DNA of 64,000 nt from Cavia porcellus (Eukaryota > Chordata > Mammalia > Rodentia > Caviidae), in the NCBI RefSeq assembly GCF_034190915.1, contig NW_026947492.1, positions 18,505,501 to 18,569,500 on the forward strand, written 5' to 3'. Below are positions 46,941 to 59,260 of this stretch, piece by piece. Position 1 is the first letter of the stretch; each line of letters begins with the position of its first letter. Under the pieces are notes generated by a model that did no database searches, was not told the origin of the DNA, and saw only the letters and a program-made list of their open reading frames with translations. Made by a program: the position numbers and the translations under genes.

Positions 46941-47930
46941 TGTTCATAATGATGATGATCATAAAACTCTGAAAACATGCAATGAACACCTGGAAGGAGA
47001 ATTTTGTGATATTTCTACTAAGGTGGAAGATTTAAAATTCAGAGCAGTATTCAGATGAGTTCTCATCACCTACAGCATCTATTTGTAAAAAAAACTTTTC
47101 AATATGTTCCAGGTGGATATGTTAGTTCTTCAGCAATAGAGATAGATTTCTTCCCTTCTGATATATTTGTAGAGGTCCTGAACTACATGTGGAGGCAATG
47201 ATTTCTGTGGAAAAGGAAGATGTATTAATGTCTTCAGATCAGATTCTTGATATTCAATCTTTTAAACTGTTCTCAGATGCAGGATGTATCTAATCCCAAT
47301 AAAAATAAGAGTCAGTCCAAAAGTAAGAATTATCCCAAAATAAATCACCCCATCAGAAATTCCACAGATGCCAAGGATGATGATGTACAAGAAATCAGAG
47401 ATCAGGATGACAGCCCTTCTGAACACAGTGCGGGGTACACCCCCACCTCTGTCACCTACAATCACACTCATGGTTTGGGAGACAATTTTGAAAGATCTGG
47501 GGAGCAAATAGCTTGCATAATTAAATTTCTACCATCAGGAAGTAGAGCCCTAGGACCCAGAGTTCCAGATTCCAAAGATCTGGGGTCCCAGGCCTCTCAA
47601 ACTTACATAACGATGGCATTAAAGATGGACAGATCCCAGGCTGGATCACAGACAACAGTGCCATGGAGCTGGGGCACCCACTGTACAGTCATCCTCGGAG
47701 CTGATCACCTGCCTGTCCTGCAGAAGGACAATAGCAGGCCCATCTGAAGGAGTCCCTGGAAGTCCACTCAGGCTGCAAGGATCATTGTGGTGACTTGTTC
47801 TGCAGGCTACTCATCTGAGTCTGGGGCTTAAGGAACACCTTCAGGTGTCACATGTATGACAAAGTCTTCAAGCACAAGCCCCAGCTCAGGGCCACAGAAG
47901 TGGTGCTGTAGCATCAGGTGAGTGACACAT
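46941..47930 (+). pseudogene. ZBTB14P: ZBTB14 retrocopy, right arm
   Basis: Colinear with ZBTB14 coding sequence: HNDDDHKTL (46941-46970), LEGEFCDI, the BTB-domain part VEDLKFRA, EIDFFPS, then NKNKSQSKSKNYPKINHPI and DAKDDDVQEIRDQDDSPSEHS (47290-47425). Next come PRVPDSKDLGSQASQ (near 47555-47600) and zinc-finger remnants with AHLKE-type (about 47738-47765) and RCHMYDKVFKHK-type (about 47845-47880) wording. Several shifts and stops occur, plus a divergent insertion near 47440-47550. The true start codon region (about 10 residues) is replaced by L1. It cannot encode a DNA-binding protein. Confidence 0.88.
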
Positions 47931-48832
47931 CACCCTTGCTGCCCCACTCTCCACTCACCTCATACAGTTTTAATGATGGAGTCAAATTCCAGGGTGGCTT
48001 TTTGGTAGTCTTTTGTATATAAAGAAAAGCTCATAATCTTTATGTTTAGTGCAGATCTATTTTCCCTGACCTTTGTTCCAGCTCAACTACTCCACCATTT
48101 ATTTATTTTATGCAAATTTTCTACAGATAGAACATGTCATCTTGACTGGGCCTCACCAATCTTTAATCTAGCCTCCTCCTTGGATGGATGCTGGAGACTG
48201 AAATATTATATGTGTTACTTATAGGCACACAACTGTCTGGTGCCATGACTGGGACTCTAATCCAGGTCATTAAGTCCAGTCTGCTTTGTGTTTTTTTATG
48301 CACTGTTTTCTACTTTTATCATGCCCCTTATATATTTTATTTTCAAAGTATGAGAGAATATGAAAGTCTGATTCTATTCAAAGTGGCTTAATATGACTTC
48401 TGAATAAATTTTGAATACCAAATTTATTTAGCGAGTAGAAGATGAAAACTTTTCTTAAGCTCGTGATCAAATGACAAGAGAAGTGCATTAAAGATAGTGT
48501 GTGACACGGGGACACTGAGATCGAGGTCATGTGGAGCCCTCTAATCTCGTTCTAGTGGATTTTGTCTGCTATGGGCAGGGTTATTAACATGCTATGTGGT
48601 TATACATTGTTTTATGACTAAGAAAATCAAAACTTAAAGATTTTGAAAAGCTACTTCAGGTATTTCAAACAAATTGGAGATATCTGTGCTTGATGGTAAT
48701 CATATGGGATATAGAAATTTCAAAGCAAGAAATAATTTGGAGAATCTAGTTAGTTATCAAGCAGGATCCAGCATCTGTTTATTAGGAAAGACAGTTTATT
48801 TCTCTGGAATTTTAAAAAGCAGCTTAGTTTTT
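47931..48832. other. Non-genic right-arm sequence
   Basis: Matches 11085-10195 inverted. Ends at the poly-T-marked 3' end of a minus-strand L1. Confidence 0.6.
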
Positions 48833-49781
48833 TTTTTCATTTAAAGAAAATAAACCAAACAGAAGAAGGATAGAAATAATACATAATTTCAAAACAAATA
48901 AACAATAAGAAATCACTAGCTGATAATTACATATTGCCCTCTTACAAATAGTTGTTCAAGTTACAAAATTAAAGCATACAAGGTGGACATTCAAACAGTG
49001 AGACTGCAAACAGTTCTGTTCAGCAATCCAAGAAAAACTTAGTAATATGGTCACCTATCTTACACAAACATACATGCAGTTATATCCTTTAGAGCACTTT
49101 CTTTTCTTCTCTTTTTTACAATAGCAATTACAGATTTTGGATTTTATTACTCCTACATTTCTTATTACTTTTTACACTAAAGACACAATGTGATATTTAT
49201 AAATATGACTCATTTATTTCATTAATGAAGATAGCCTCAAGTTCTCTCCATTTGCCTACGAAGGCCTCAAGATCATCCTTTTTATAGCTGAATAATACTC
49301 CATTGTATAAAAATACCACCTTTTTCATCCACTCTGAATTTGAAAGATATCTTGGTTGTATCCAAGATTTTGGTATTGCAAATTATGCTGATATGAACAT
49401 GGGTGCACATATATCACTGTGTTATGACCTTTTCAGTTTTTCTGGGAAAATATCCAGGAAGGGAATAGCTGGGTTGAATGGAATTTCCAATCCTGGTCTT
49501 CTAAGAATTCCCCATACTGCTTTCCACAGTGGTTGCACCAGTCTACAACTCACAACAGTGGAGCAGTGTTTCTTTTCCCCACAGCCTCGCCAAAATTTGT
49601 TATCTGTTGATTTCTTCATGGCAGCCACTCTTTTCGGAGCGAGATGAATTATCAGTGCTGTTTTAATTTGCATTGCTCAAATGACCAGTGATGGTGAACA
49701 TTTCTTCATGTATTTATTTGTCATTTGTGTATCTTCATCTGAAAACTGTGTGTTCATCTCAGATGCCCATTTTTGTTTTTT
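48833..49781 (-). mobile_element. LINE-1 copy E, 3' part
   Basis: The minus strand ends in a T-run-marked A tail at about 48833, preceded by the terminal 3' UTR module (48833-49180) and the ORF2 C-terminal end (49200-49781, RLVQPLWKAVWGILRR and GLEIPFNPAIPFLDIFPEK). The 5' part of the same insertion seems to be 59780-61680. The bases ACTAAG flank the outer ends (48827 region and 61680 region, within an A-rich context), a plausible TSD. Confidence 0.7.
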
Positions 49782-51231
49782 TTTAATTTGTTTTAAAAGG
49801 AAAAAAAGAAAAAACAAAACAAAACACCGTAAGGGTACAAGTAATACAGAACTACAAAAAAAAAGTAAGAAATCACCGGTTAATAGTTTACACATTGTCA
49901 TCTTAGAAATCATTGCGCAAATCACAGGATCAAAGCATACAAAGTGGACATTCAAACAGTGAGACTGCAAACAGTTGTGTTCAATGAGCCAATAAAAACT
50001 CAGTAATATGGTCATCTACCCTAACACACCTAAACACACATGCAGTTGTATCCTTTAGGGCACTTTTTTTCCCTCTCTTTTTTACAACAAAATTTACACA
50101 TTTTGGGTTTATTACTCCCATATTTCTTATTACATTTTTGGAAGAGAATAAAACGAAATATGATAAAACAAAGCTGTCAGTCAAAACCAAGGATAGACAT
50201 AGCACATGATGCAAAAACAGAGTACAAGGTTATCAACAATGTTTACCATAATGCCTCTTGCTTCCTTAAAAAGAATTGTCTATACCATTAGGTATAATAA
50301 AGTTGAACAAAACAGTACAGAACAAGACTAATAAAACCTAAACATTGTAAACATTACAAGACTTCAAAACAAGATAATAGTCAAACCAGAATGGGCATCA
50401 TAGTGAATCTTATTGCCTTTAAAGTAGTTGCATATACCCTCAAACTTGATACTACCAAACAGAAGGGCACAGAGTCTAATCTGTCAAAACAAGATAGTGG
50501 GAGTAATACAGGACTTCAAATCAAGTTAATAGGAAATCAAAAAATTATGATAGTATATCCTGCAAATTTTTTTATTTTTTCTCCTTAATTAAAAAAAATA
50601 AAAATACAAAAATAAATAATTTTTAATGAACAAGGCGAGATTGAGATAAAAGAGGACATAACAACATAACAATACAGGTTAAAGCATGACAATTTCAGCA
50701 AGCTAGTGCTTCACCAACAAATAACTCAACTTAATAGTAATTACCATAGTGTCTTTTTCCTTCAAGTATTTGAATACAAATTCGTATACTACAGCTTCAA
50801 ACATATCAAGACAGTGTGAAACTATTCAAGAGGATGAAAGTATTACAGGGTATTTAGAACCAACTAACAGAAAATGAACAATGGTTTCTATATTATCTCT
50901 TTGCCTATAAAAATTTTTGTTTATACTATCACATATAATAAAATCCAGTAAGGTACAACATGATAAAACCAATGGATCAGAAGAGCCACAGTTTGGTGGG
51001 GCCTCAAAACAAGATGATATTAAATCAGCACTAGCTATTATGATGTCCTGTTTTCTTCAAAATAGCTGTTCATTTCATCACAGGCAATAATATCAAGCAG
51101 CCCAGAAAAAAGCCAATCCAATTAATGAGTGAAAACTTTATAAGGCTTCAAGGCCACATAATGTGGAATCATGATTACCACATATGTTTATATATTTGAG
51201 TCATTTCTTACACTAGGGAAAGTATTGCTAT
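49782..51231 (-). other. Long modular 3' UTR of L1 copy D
   Basis: From the ORF2 stop leftward: module a (about 51200-50600), tandem units (50560-50120) and a terminal module ending in a T-run-marked A tail at 49782. Same order as in the ORF1-only elements. Confidence 0.75.
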
Positions 51232-54200
51232 TCACACGAGAGTTTGATTTATTTCACTTATGAGTATGGTCTCAAGCTGCGCCCATTTATTTATAAATAT
51301 CTCAGTGTGATCCTTCTTTGTAGCTGAATAGTACTCCATTGTATAAAAATACCACAACTTTTTTATCCATTCCTCAGTTGATGGACACTAGGGTTGTTTC
51401 CAAGATCTGGCGATTATAAACTGTGCTGCTATAAACATAGGTGCACATATATGCCTGTGGTATGATGCTTTCAGTTCTTGTGGGAATATGCCTAGAAATG
51501 GAATAGCTGTGTAAAATGGGGCTTCCAGTCCCAGCTTTTTCAGAAATCTCCAGACTGACCTCCACAATGGTCCTACCAGTCTACACTCCTGCCAACAGTG
51601 CAGGAGAGTTCCTTTTTCCCCACAGCCTCTTCATCATTTGTTGTGGTTGGTTTTCTTGATCCTGGCCATTCTTTCAGGAGTGAGATGGAATCTCAGTGTG
51701 GTTTTAATTTGCATTTCTTTAAAGACTAATGATGTTGAACATTTTTCATGTATTTATTTGCCATTTGTATTTCTTCATCTGAGAAGTGTGTATTCATCTC
51801 AGATGCCCATTTTTCGATTGGATCTTTGAATTTTGGGTGTCTTAGTTTTTTTTAATTCTTTATATGTTGTAGACAAAAGTCCCTTGTCTGAGGGGGAGTT
51901 CACTAAGATCTTTTCCCAGTTTGTGGGTTTTCTTTTCACTATGCTGGGGATTTTTCTTGACATGCAGAAACTTTTTAATAGGAGGTGGTCCCAGTTATTG
52001 ATTCTGGGAAGTATTTCCCTTGTGGTTTGAGTCCTGTTCATGAATTCTCTAACTACGCCTCAAGGTTTCTACCCAATTTGTCTTCCAAAAGATTTAGTGT
52101 TTCTATTTTAATATTCAGATCTTTGATCCATTTAGATTTTAATTTAGTACATGGTGATAGGCGTGGGTCTAGTTTTAGTTTTCGGCAAATGGAGAGCCAG
52201 TTTTTCCAACACCATTTAATAAAGAGACTGTCATTCTTCCAGTGAATCTGTTTGGCTCCTTTACCAAAGATAAGGTGGTTGAGTGTGTTAGTATTTGTGG
52301 TTATATGTTCTAATCAATTCCATTGATCTTCAGCTCTGTTTTGATTCCAGTACCATGTTGACTGTACTATGGTTGCTTTGTAGTATAACTTCAAATCAGG
52401 GATTATGATGGCTCTTGCCTTGCCTTTGTTGCTTAGAACTGTCTTTGCTATTCTAGATCTCTTATCGCTCCAGATGAATTTTAAGAATGATTTCTCTAGA
52501 TCTATGAGGTATGTTGATGGTATTTTTTATTGGGATTGCATTGAATCTGTATAAAAGTTTTGGGAGAATGGCCATTTTCACAATATTTATTCTTCCTATC
52601 CATGAGCAAGGCATGTCTTTCCATTTTCTGAGATCATCTTCAATTTCTTTTTTCAGTGTATTATAATTTTCCCTGTATAGGTCTTTCACTTCTTTCGTAA
52701 GAGTAATTCCTAAATATTTCATTTTTTTGGTTGCTAGTGTGAAGAATGTGTCCACTCTTATTTCTATCTCTGTGATTTTGTTGTTAGTGTATAGGAATGC
52801 TATTGATTTCTGAGTATTGATTTTGTATCCTGCTACATTACTGAATTTATTTATTATATCTAAGAGTCTTTCAATGGAGTTTAGGGGGTCTACTATGTAG
52901 TGTATCATGTCATCTGCAAACAATGATAATTTAACTTCTTTTCCTATCTTTAACCCTTTTATTTCTCTCTCTTGTCTAATTGCTCTGGCTAGTAGTTCCA
53001 GTACTATATTAAATAGGAGTGGTGATAAAGGACATCCTTGTCTTGTGGCTGATTTTAAAGTAAAGGCCTTCAGTTTTTGGCCATTTAGTATGATACTGGC
53101 TGTTGTTTTGTTGTAGATGGCCTTTATTATATTGATGTAAAGACCATCTATTCTAATTTTCTGTAAAGTTCTTATCATGAATGAATGTTGGACCTTATCA
53201 AAAGCTTTTTCATCTATGGAAAGGATCATGTGATTCTTACTTTTGGCTTCATTGATATGGTGGATTACATTTATTGATTTGTGTATGTTGAACCATCCCT
53301 GCATGCCTGGAATGAATATCACTTGGTCATGGTGTATAATCTTCTTGATGATTTTCTGTATCCTGTTTGCCAAAATTTTATTGAGGATTTTTGCATCTGT
53401 GTTCATTAGGGAGATTGGCCTGTAGTTCTCTTTTTCAGTTGAGTCTTTCTCAGGTTTTGGTACTAGAGTAATATTTGCTTCCAGGAATGGCTTAAGAAGG
53501 ATTATTTCCCTTTCAATTTCATTGAATATTTTGAGGAGTGTCAGCATTAGGTCTTCTTTGTATTTCTTGTAGAATTCTTCAGTGAATCCGTCTGAGCCTG
53601 GGCTCGTCTTTGTAGGTAAGGACTTACTTATATTTTCAATTTCACTAATAGAAATTGGGTTATTCAGAAGTTTTACATCTTCTTGACCTAGCTTTGGTAC
53701 TTCATATGTTTGTAGGAACCTGTCTATTTCTTCTGTGTTATCAAACCTATGACAGTAGAGGTTTTCAAAATAGGTGTTGATGATCTTCTGTATTTCTATA
53801 GAGTCTGTATTGATTTCATATTTTTCAATCCTTATTGCATGAATTTGAGCTTTTCTTTGCATTTTTTAATAAAGTTGGCTAGGGGCTTATCAATTTTATT
53901 TATTCTTTCAAAGAACCAACTCTTTCATTCATTGGTTCTTTCGGACTGTTTTCTTAGTCTTTATTGTATTAATTTCTGTTCTGATTTTTATAATTTCCTC
54001 CCTTCTTTTGGCTTTGGGCTTGACTTCTTGTTCTTTTTCTAGATGGTTGAGGTGTAGCATCAGCTTATTTATTTATATTCGTTCTGTATTCCTGATGTGG
54101 GAACTCAGTGCAATAAATTTTCCTCTGAGGACAGCTTCCATTGCATCCCACAGATTCCTGTAAGTTGTATTTGTATTTTCATTTGCTTATAGGTATTGTT

Positions 54201-55010
54201 TAATTTCTGCTTTAATTTCCCCTATGATCCACGGAAACTCAAGAGTGTGATATTCAGATTCCATGAGTTTGTGGCATTTTTGCAGTATCTTTTATCATTA
54301 ATTTCTAATTTCATGGCACTATGTTTCAATAACATGCATGGGATAATTTCAACTCTTTTGCATTTATTTAAATATGTTCTGTGGGCTAGTATATGATCAG
54401 TTTTAGAGAATGTCCCATGTACTGCTAAGAAGAATGTGTATTCTGATGTTGTGGGGTGTAACACTCTGTATATGTCTATCAAGACCATTGGTTCACAGGT
54501 GTGATTCAGTTCTGTTATTTCTTTGGTGATTTTCTGTCTGGTTGTTGTGTTCCTTGGTGTCAGTGGTGTGTTAAAGTCTCCTGTTACAATTGTGTTATTG
54601 CTAACTTGGTTTTTGTTTCTATTAATACTTGCTTTATATAACTGAGTGCTCGGGAATTTGGTGCATAGATATTTAAGATAGTTATCTCTTCCTCTTGAAG
54701 TTTTCCCCTAACCAGTCTGTAATGACCTTCTTTATCTCTTTGGAGAATTATTGATTTAAATTTCACATTGTCTGCGAACAGAATAGCTAGCCCCATTTTT
54801 GGCGGGAGTTCCTGTTGCATGTAGTATTGTTTTCCATCATTTGACTTTCAGTCTGTGAGTATCCTTTTAGGTTAGATGGGTTTCTTGTTGACAGAATATG
54901 GTTGGATGTTGTTTCTTGATACATTCTGCCTGTCTGTTTCTTTTAATTGGTGCATTGAGACCATTTACATTAATGATTATGACGGTTATATATTGGTTTA
55001 TTGTTGACAT
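51232..55010 (-). pseudogene. L1 ORF2 (copy D), nearly complete
   Basis: Starts at ATG 55010-55008 (MSTINQYI, then INVNGLNAPIKRNRQ). The endonuclease includes ILNIYAPN (about 54700) and SDHSA-region remnants. The reverse transcriptase is in one 466-codon open frame (53862-52462) with [26 protein letters not shown] and the catalytic FADD at 52920-52909. A C-terminal part follows and ends at TGA 51234-51232. Lesions include shifts or stops in the endonuclease (near 54500-54580 and 54220), near 53870-54000 and after 52462. Target-primed reverse transcription is the family function. This copy is inactive as it stands but well preserved. Confidence 0.85.
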
Positions 55011-55050
55011 GTTAGCTTTCTGCTATTGCATCTTTATTTTTCTGTTCTGT

Positions 55051-55634
55051 CTAACTGTCTGGGTTGCTTAGAGGTTTTTTCCTAAGTGTATCTAAACTGT
55101 ATTTCAGTATTCTTTGCAGGGTTAGCTTGGTGATCATGAAGTTCTTGCGCTGTTCCTTGTTATGGAAATATCTTATTTCTTCATTGATTTTGAAGGACAG
55201 TATTTCAAGATTCATCAGTGTAGGTTGGAAATCATTGTCCTTTAGGAACTGAAATACGTCACTCAATGCTCTTCTAGATTGCATTGTATGAGCTGAGAAG
55301 TCTGCTGTGATTCTGATAGGTTTTCCTTTATAGGTGATCTGTCTTTTCTCTCTGACAGCTTTTAATAGTCTATTCTTATGTTGGATTTATGGGATGGTGA
55401 TTAGTATATCTCTGGGTGAAGTTTTACTTTGGTTATGGCTATTTGGAGTTCTATATTCTTCACTGATCCTAATATCAGTTTTCATTCTCATGTTTGGGAA
55501 ATTTTCAGCTTTAACTTCTCTAAATATCTTCTTCACATCCTTTATGTTGTCCCCTTTTTCATTAATCCCTTTCAATCTTATGTTGTTTTTCTTTGCATAA
55601 TCGTGCAGCTCTTGAATTGTTATTTCCTGATTCC
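55051..55634 (-). pseudogene. L1 ORF1 C-terminal half (copy D)
   Basis: Follows the insertion point: NQEITIQELHDYAKKNNIRL, ENFPNMRMKTDIRISEEYR, SPRDILITIP, then LSFKINEEIRYFHNKEQRKNF and a stop at 55051. The frame shifts around 55285-55390. The ORF2 ATG follows 40 bp later. Confidence 0.8.
55627..55634. repeat. Left TSD of ORF1-only element copy 2
   Basis: CTGATTCC, repeated at 58796-58803. Removing one copy and the element restores the ORF1 wording around the site. Confidence 0.8.
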
Positions 55635-58600
55635 GTGGTTTTTTATTTAAGGAGAAAAAAACAGAAAAAGGGTACAAGTTATACAGAATTTCAGAAAGAA
55701 TAAACAGAAGAAATCACTAGTTAGTAGATTACATATCGTTATCCTAGAAATCTTTGTGCAAGCCACAAAACCAAAGCATACAAAGTGGACTCTCAAACAG
55801 TGAGACTGCAAACAGTTTTGTTCAATGATCCAAGAAAACTCAGTAATATGGTTATCTATCCTATACACTTAAATATACATGCAGTAATATCCTTTAGAGC
55901 ACTTTCTTTTCCTTTCTTTTATACAATGACAATTACACATTTTGGGTTTTATTACTCCCACAGTTCTTATTACTTTTTTTTTAAGAGAGTAAAACCAAAT
56001 GTGACATAACAGAACAGAGTTAGTCAAATCAAAAGGATGGACATAATAGATAATGTAAAAACAAAATACTAGGTGATCAACAATGGTTACCATATTGCCT
56101 CTTGCTATCTTAAAAAGAACTGCCTATATCATCAGTTATAATAAAATTGAGTAAAACAGTAAAGAATCAAAAAAAAATTGGAGACATTACAGGACTTTAA
56201 AAGAAGATAATAATCAACCAGAATGGGCGTCATAATGAATCTTATTGTCTTCACAGTTGTTGCTTATACTTTCAAACTTGGTACTATCAAGCAAAGCACA
56301 ATAGGGGAAAATCAGTCAAAACAAAGTGGTGAGGGCAATACAGGGTTTCAAATCAAGTTAATAGGAAATCAAAGTGGGTTACTATAATGTATCTGCTATT
56401 TTTATTTATTTTACCCTTAATTAAAAAGATAAAAAATAAAAAAATAAATAATTTAAAAAAGGAGATTGAGATAAAAGAGGGCATAACAACAAAACAGCGC
56501 AGGTCAAAGCATAACGATTTAAGCAAAATAGTGTTTCACCACAAGATATCCTGACATAAAAGTAGTTACCATATTGTCTCTTTCCTTGAAATCTTTGAGT
56601 ATAACTTCGTATACTGTAGCACCAAACATATGAAGACAATGTAAAACCATTCAAGGGAATGACAGTATTACAGGGTATTTAGAACCAACTATCAGAAAAT
56701 GAACAATGGTTTCTGTATAACCTCCTTGTCTATAAAAGATTTTGATTATCACATATAATAAAATCCAATAAGATACAACCTGTTAAGACCAATGGAGAGA
56801 GAATAAAAGCTTGATGAGACTTCAAAACAAGATGATACTAAATCAGCACTAGCTATTATAATGTCTTGTTTTCTCCAAAATAGCTGTTCCTACCTTCCAA
56901 TCTTCTCTGCCTCATTTCTGTTGTGATCTTTTTCTGCCATTTGTTGTCAGTTTGTCTCCTTCATTTCACTTTCTGCTCCATTCATTGTGGCCTCTCTGCC
57001 ACTGTTTCTGGAATCTTGGTATTTTCCTTTTTTAGAATATCCTGCAGTATTTTCTGTAGAGTTGAATTGGTGGTTGCAAATTCCCCTAGTTCCTCTTTAT
57101 CCTGGAAGCACCTTGTTTTTCCATCAATTTCTAGGGACAGTTGTGCAGGACATATCAATCTTGGCTGGAGGTTATTATCTTTCAAAGCTTGAATTATTTC
57201 CCCCCACGCTCTTGGTGACTTGATGGTTTGTGCTGAGAAGTCTGCTGTAATTCTGATGCGTGTTCCCTTGTAAGTGCTCTGTTTCTTGTCTCTGGCGGCT
57301 CTTAATATTCTATTCTTATGTTGGATTTCTGGAACTTTGATTATTATATGCCTGGGTGTAGCTCTGTTTGGGTTGTAGGTGGCTGGGGTCCTGTATGCCT
57401 CATACATCTGAGCATCTTTACCTTTTGCTAAATTAGGGAAATTCTCTTAGCTTATTTCTGTAAATAGCTTTTGTAGTCCATTTGTTTGTGTCCCTACTTC
57501 TTCTTTTCTGTTCTTAATTCTTAAGTTATTGATCCTCTTATCACCTTCCAGCCTTTGTAGTATTGCTGTTTGTTTTCTTGTTATTTTTAAGAAGTTTTTC
57601 ATTTCATGCTCCCACATTACAAATCTGCCCTCCAGTTCAGATAACCTCTCCTTAGTTTCTTTCAAGCTGTTATGCCAGCTTTCGATAGAGTTTTTAGTTT
57701 CCTGGTAATCTCTTTGAACCTACTTCACTTATTCTATGTTTTCTCTATTTTCTCCATCAAACAGTTCTCCCTTTTTTTCTGTTCTTCCATTCCACCATCA
57801 ATTTTTTCTTGGGCGGTACTTAGCATTTCTCTAACTATTCTACTTATATCTTGCTTTTTTTCATTAAATACTTCTCTTTCTATGAGGCTTCCAAGAGATC
57901 ACTTTATGTCTATTGGTGCCGTGTCTGATATTGCATGTTTTCTTTCCTCATTCTCCTTTGCACTCACCTTTCCTGGATCAGTGTTCTCGGGATTGGGGAC
58001 TGAGGACCCTTTTTTGTTGCTTCCTCTTCCCATACTTTTTGTTCCTTCCATACAAGCGAAAATAGGAGGCCCAGTTTTTTTTCTCTTTGTCTGTTACAGT
58101 TTGTTTAAATTGCATCTGCTAGGTGTTCCCATCCACTGCAGTGTACTAGGGAGACACAGACCTGGGCAACCTCTGCTGGGCCCACCCCTCCAGATCAACC
58201 TACCGAAGGCTTCACTGCTAGGGTGCACCTCCAGGTGTTGGGACCTGGTTTGGGCTAGCCTACTGAGTCTTAGTCAGCAGTGTCACCCAGGCCAGGCACT
58301 CCCCAACAATCCTGCTTGAGAGGGGAATATGCCACTAAAGTTACTGCAGTGTCCTGTTCTGGCAAGTCAGCCTAGTCCCAGTATGTCCTTTGCTGAAGCG
58401 TCCTACTCTATGGAAGGGTCCTTGTTCTGCTCACTCACCACAGATCAATGCAAGGCTCCCTGCCAGTCCTGTTCTCAACTCTGTTTGACGATTCCCACTC
58501 TCAGAGTTTTTGCACGTCTCTCTCCCTACCCTGTCGATTTGGACGCAGCAGCAGTAGCAGGAAATTCAAATCATGGCTTCCAATGGCATGGGATCCAGCT

Positions 58601-58795
58601 TCTGCATTGAGATTTTTATCTGTTCTTGTTATAGCACCAGGATTGCATCTCTTAGCTTACATTGTTCCTGGGTTGGCAGGGTATATCTCCCCTTGCTTAG
58701 GACTCCTCACCTGGCCCCATTCCTGGTTTCTAAGTGGGGTATCTTAGAGAGCCTCCCTAGCTGCTGCTATCTATCTGCCATGTTCTCCTGGAAGT
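55635..58795 (-). mobile_element. Full-length ORF1-only L1 derivative (HAL1-like), copy 2
   Basis: A 3161-bp minus-strand unit with the same build as 30476-33707: a GC-rich 5' UTR (58795-58052), ORF1 (58051-56982), the same about 80-bp linker, module a, tandem units and the terminal module with an AAATAAAA tail at 55635. It sits in the ORF1 of L1 copy D with an 8-bp TSD. The 5' ends of both copies share the AGAACATGG and CCAGGAACA wording, so both are full length at the same 5' start. No ORF2 sequence is present. Confidence 0.9.
56982..58051 (-). pseudogene. ORF1 of the ORF1-only element, copy 2
   Basis: Starts MEGTKSMGRGSNKKG at 58051. The N-terminal and coiled-coil part has several stops and a shift (57700-57900). 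The segment 57665-57447 is open, then there is a stop near 57447. 57407-56982 is open over the RRM/C-terminal domain (HIIIKVPEI, LEIDGKTRCFQDKEELGEF) to a TGA at 56982. It retains the Gln codon that became TAA in copy 1. It is older than copy 1 by lesion count. Confidence 0.85.
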
Positions 58796-58803
58796 CTGAT
58801 TCC
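58796..58803. repeat. Right TSD of ORF1-only element copy 2
   Basis: CTGATTCC, paired with 55627-55634. Confidence 0.8.
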
Positions 58804-59260
58804 TTGTTATTTTTAAAAGATCATTCCTTTCCTGTTCACTACCTGCAATCTTGTCTTCAAGGTCTAAAATTCTATCTTCACTTTTGTTGGGGGGACTTTT
58901 ACAGCTTTCAATGGAATTTTTTATTTCCTGTATATCTTTGCATCTGCTTCATATATTCTGTTTGTTTCTTATATTGTCCTCCAGGGATTCTACCTTTTTG
59001 TTTAGTTCCTCCAATTTTTAACTGTGTCATCTTTAGATATGTTCAGTATCTCTTTCCTTTCTTTTATCATTTCTTCCTTTACCTGGGAGATTATTTCTAG
59101 TTTGAATTGCTTTAAAGCTTCTGAGATTTGCTTCTTTATTTCAGTTGTATTTCAGGTATATGGCATATATTTTCTTCTATGTGCACAGCTCCTAAGGTTT
59201 CTTGGGATGGGCTTGAGATTTGAGATTGTATTGTGGTATTTCATTTTGTCATTTTCCTAT
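58796..59260 (-). pseudogene. L1 ORF1 N-terminal half (copy D)
   Basis: From about 59260 leftward, short open pieces read an N-terminal region with an IQSQISSPSQ-type motif and a coiled coil, up to the element insertion at 58796. Several stops. The same N-terminal motif appears in copy E (60349 onward). Confidence 0.65.

Larger units (their letters stand above)
37690..48832. repeat. Right arm of the inverted segmental duplication
   Basis: Inverted match of the left arm from the CAT-rich tract outward. Shared features: B1-like SINE, ID-like SINE, receptor gene, L1 5' pieces and ZBTB14 retrocopy. The arm is cut at 48832 by a minus-strand L1, and a matching piece resumes at 61690-62117. Right-only changes are an extra copy of a roughly 240-bp segment (38467-38702), (AAT)n expansion, and loss of what corresponds to left 13780-17207. 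Confidence 0.85.

Noticed and set aside
57672..58319. 215-codon plus-strand frame rich in hydrophobic residues
   Set aside because: It is antisense to the ORF1 of the ORF1-only element, where A-rich codons become Phe/Ser/Leu on the other strand.
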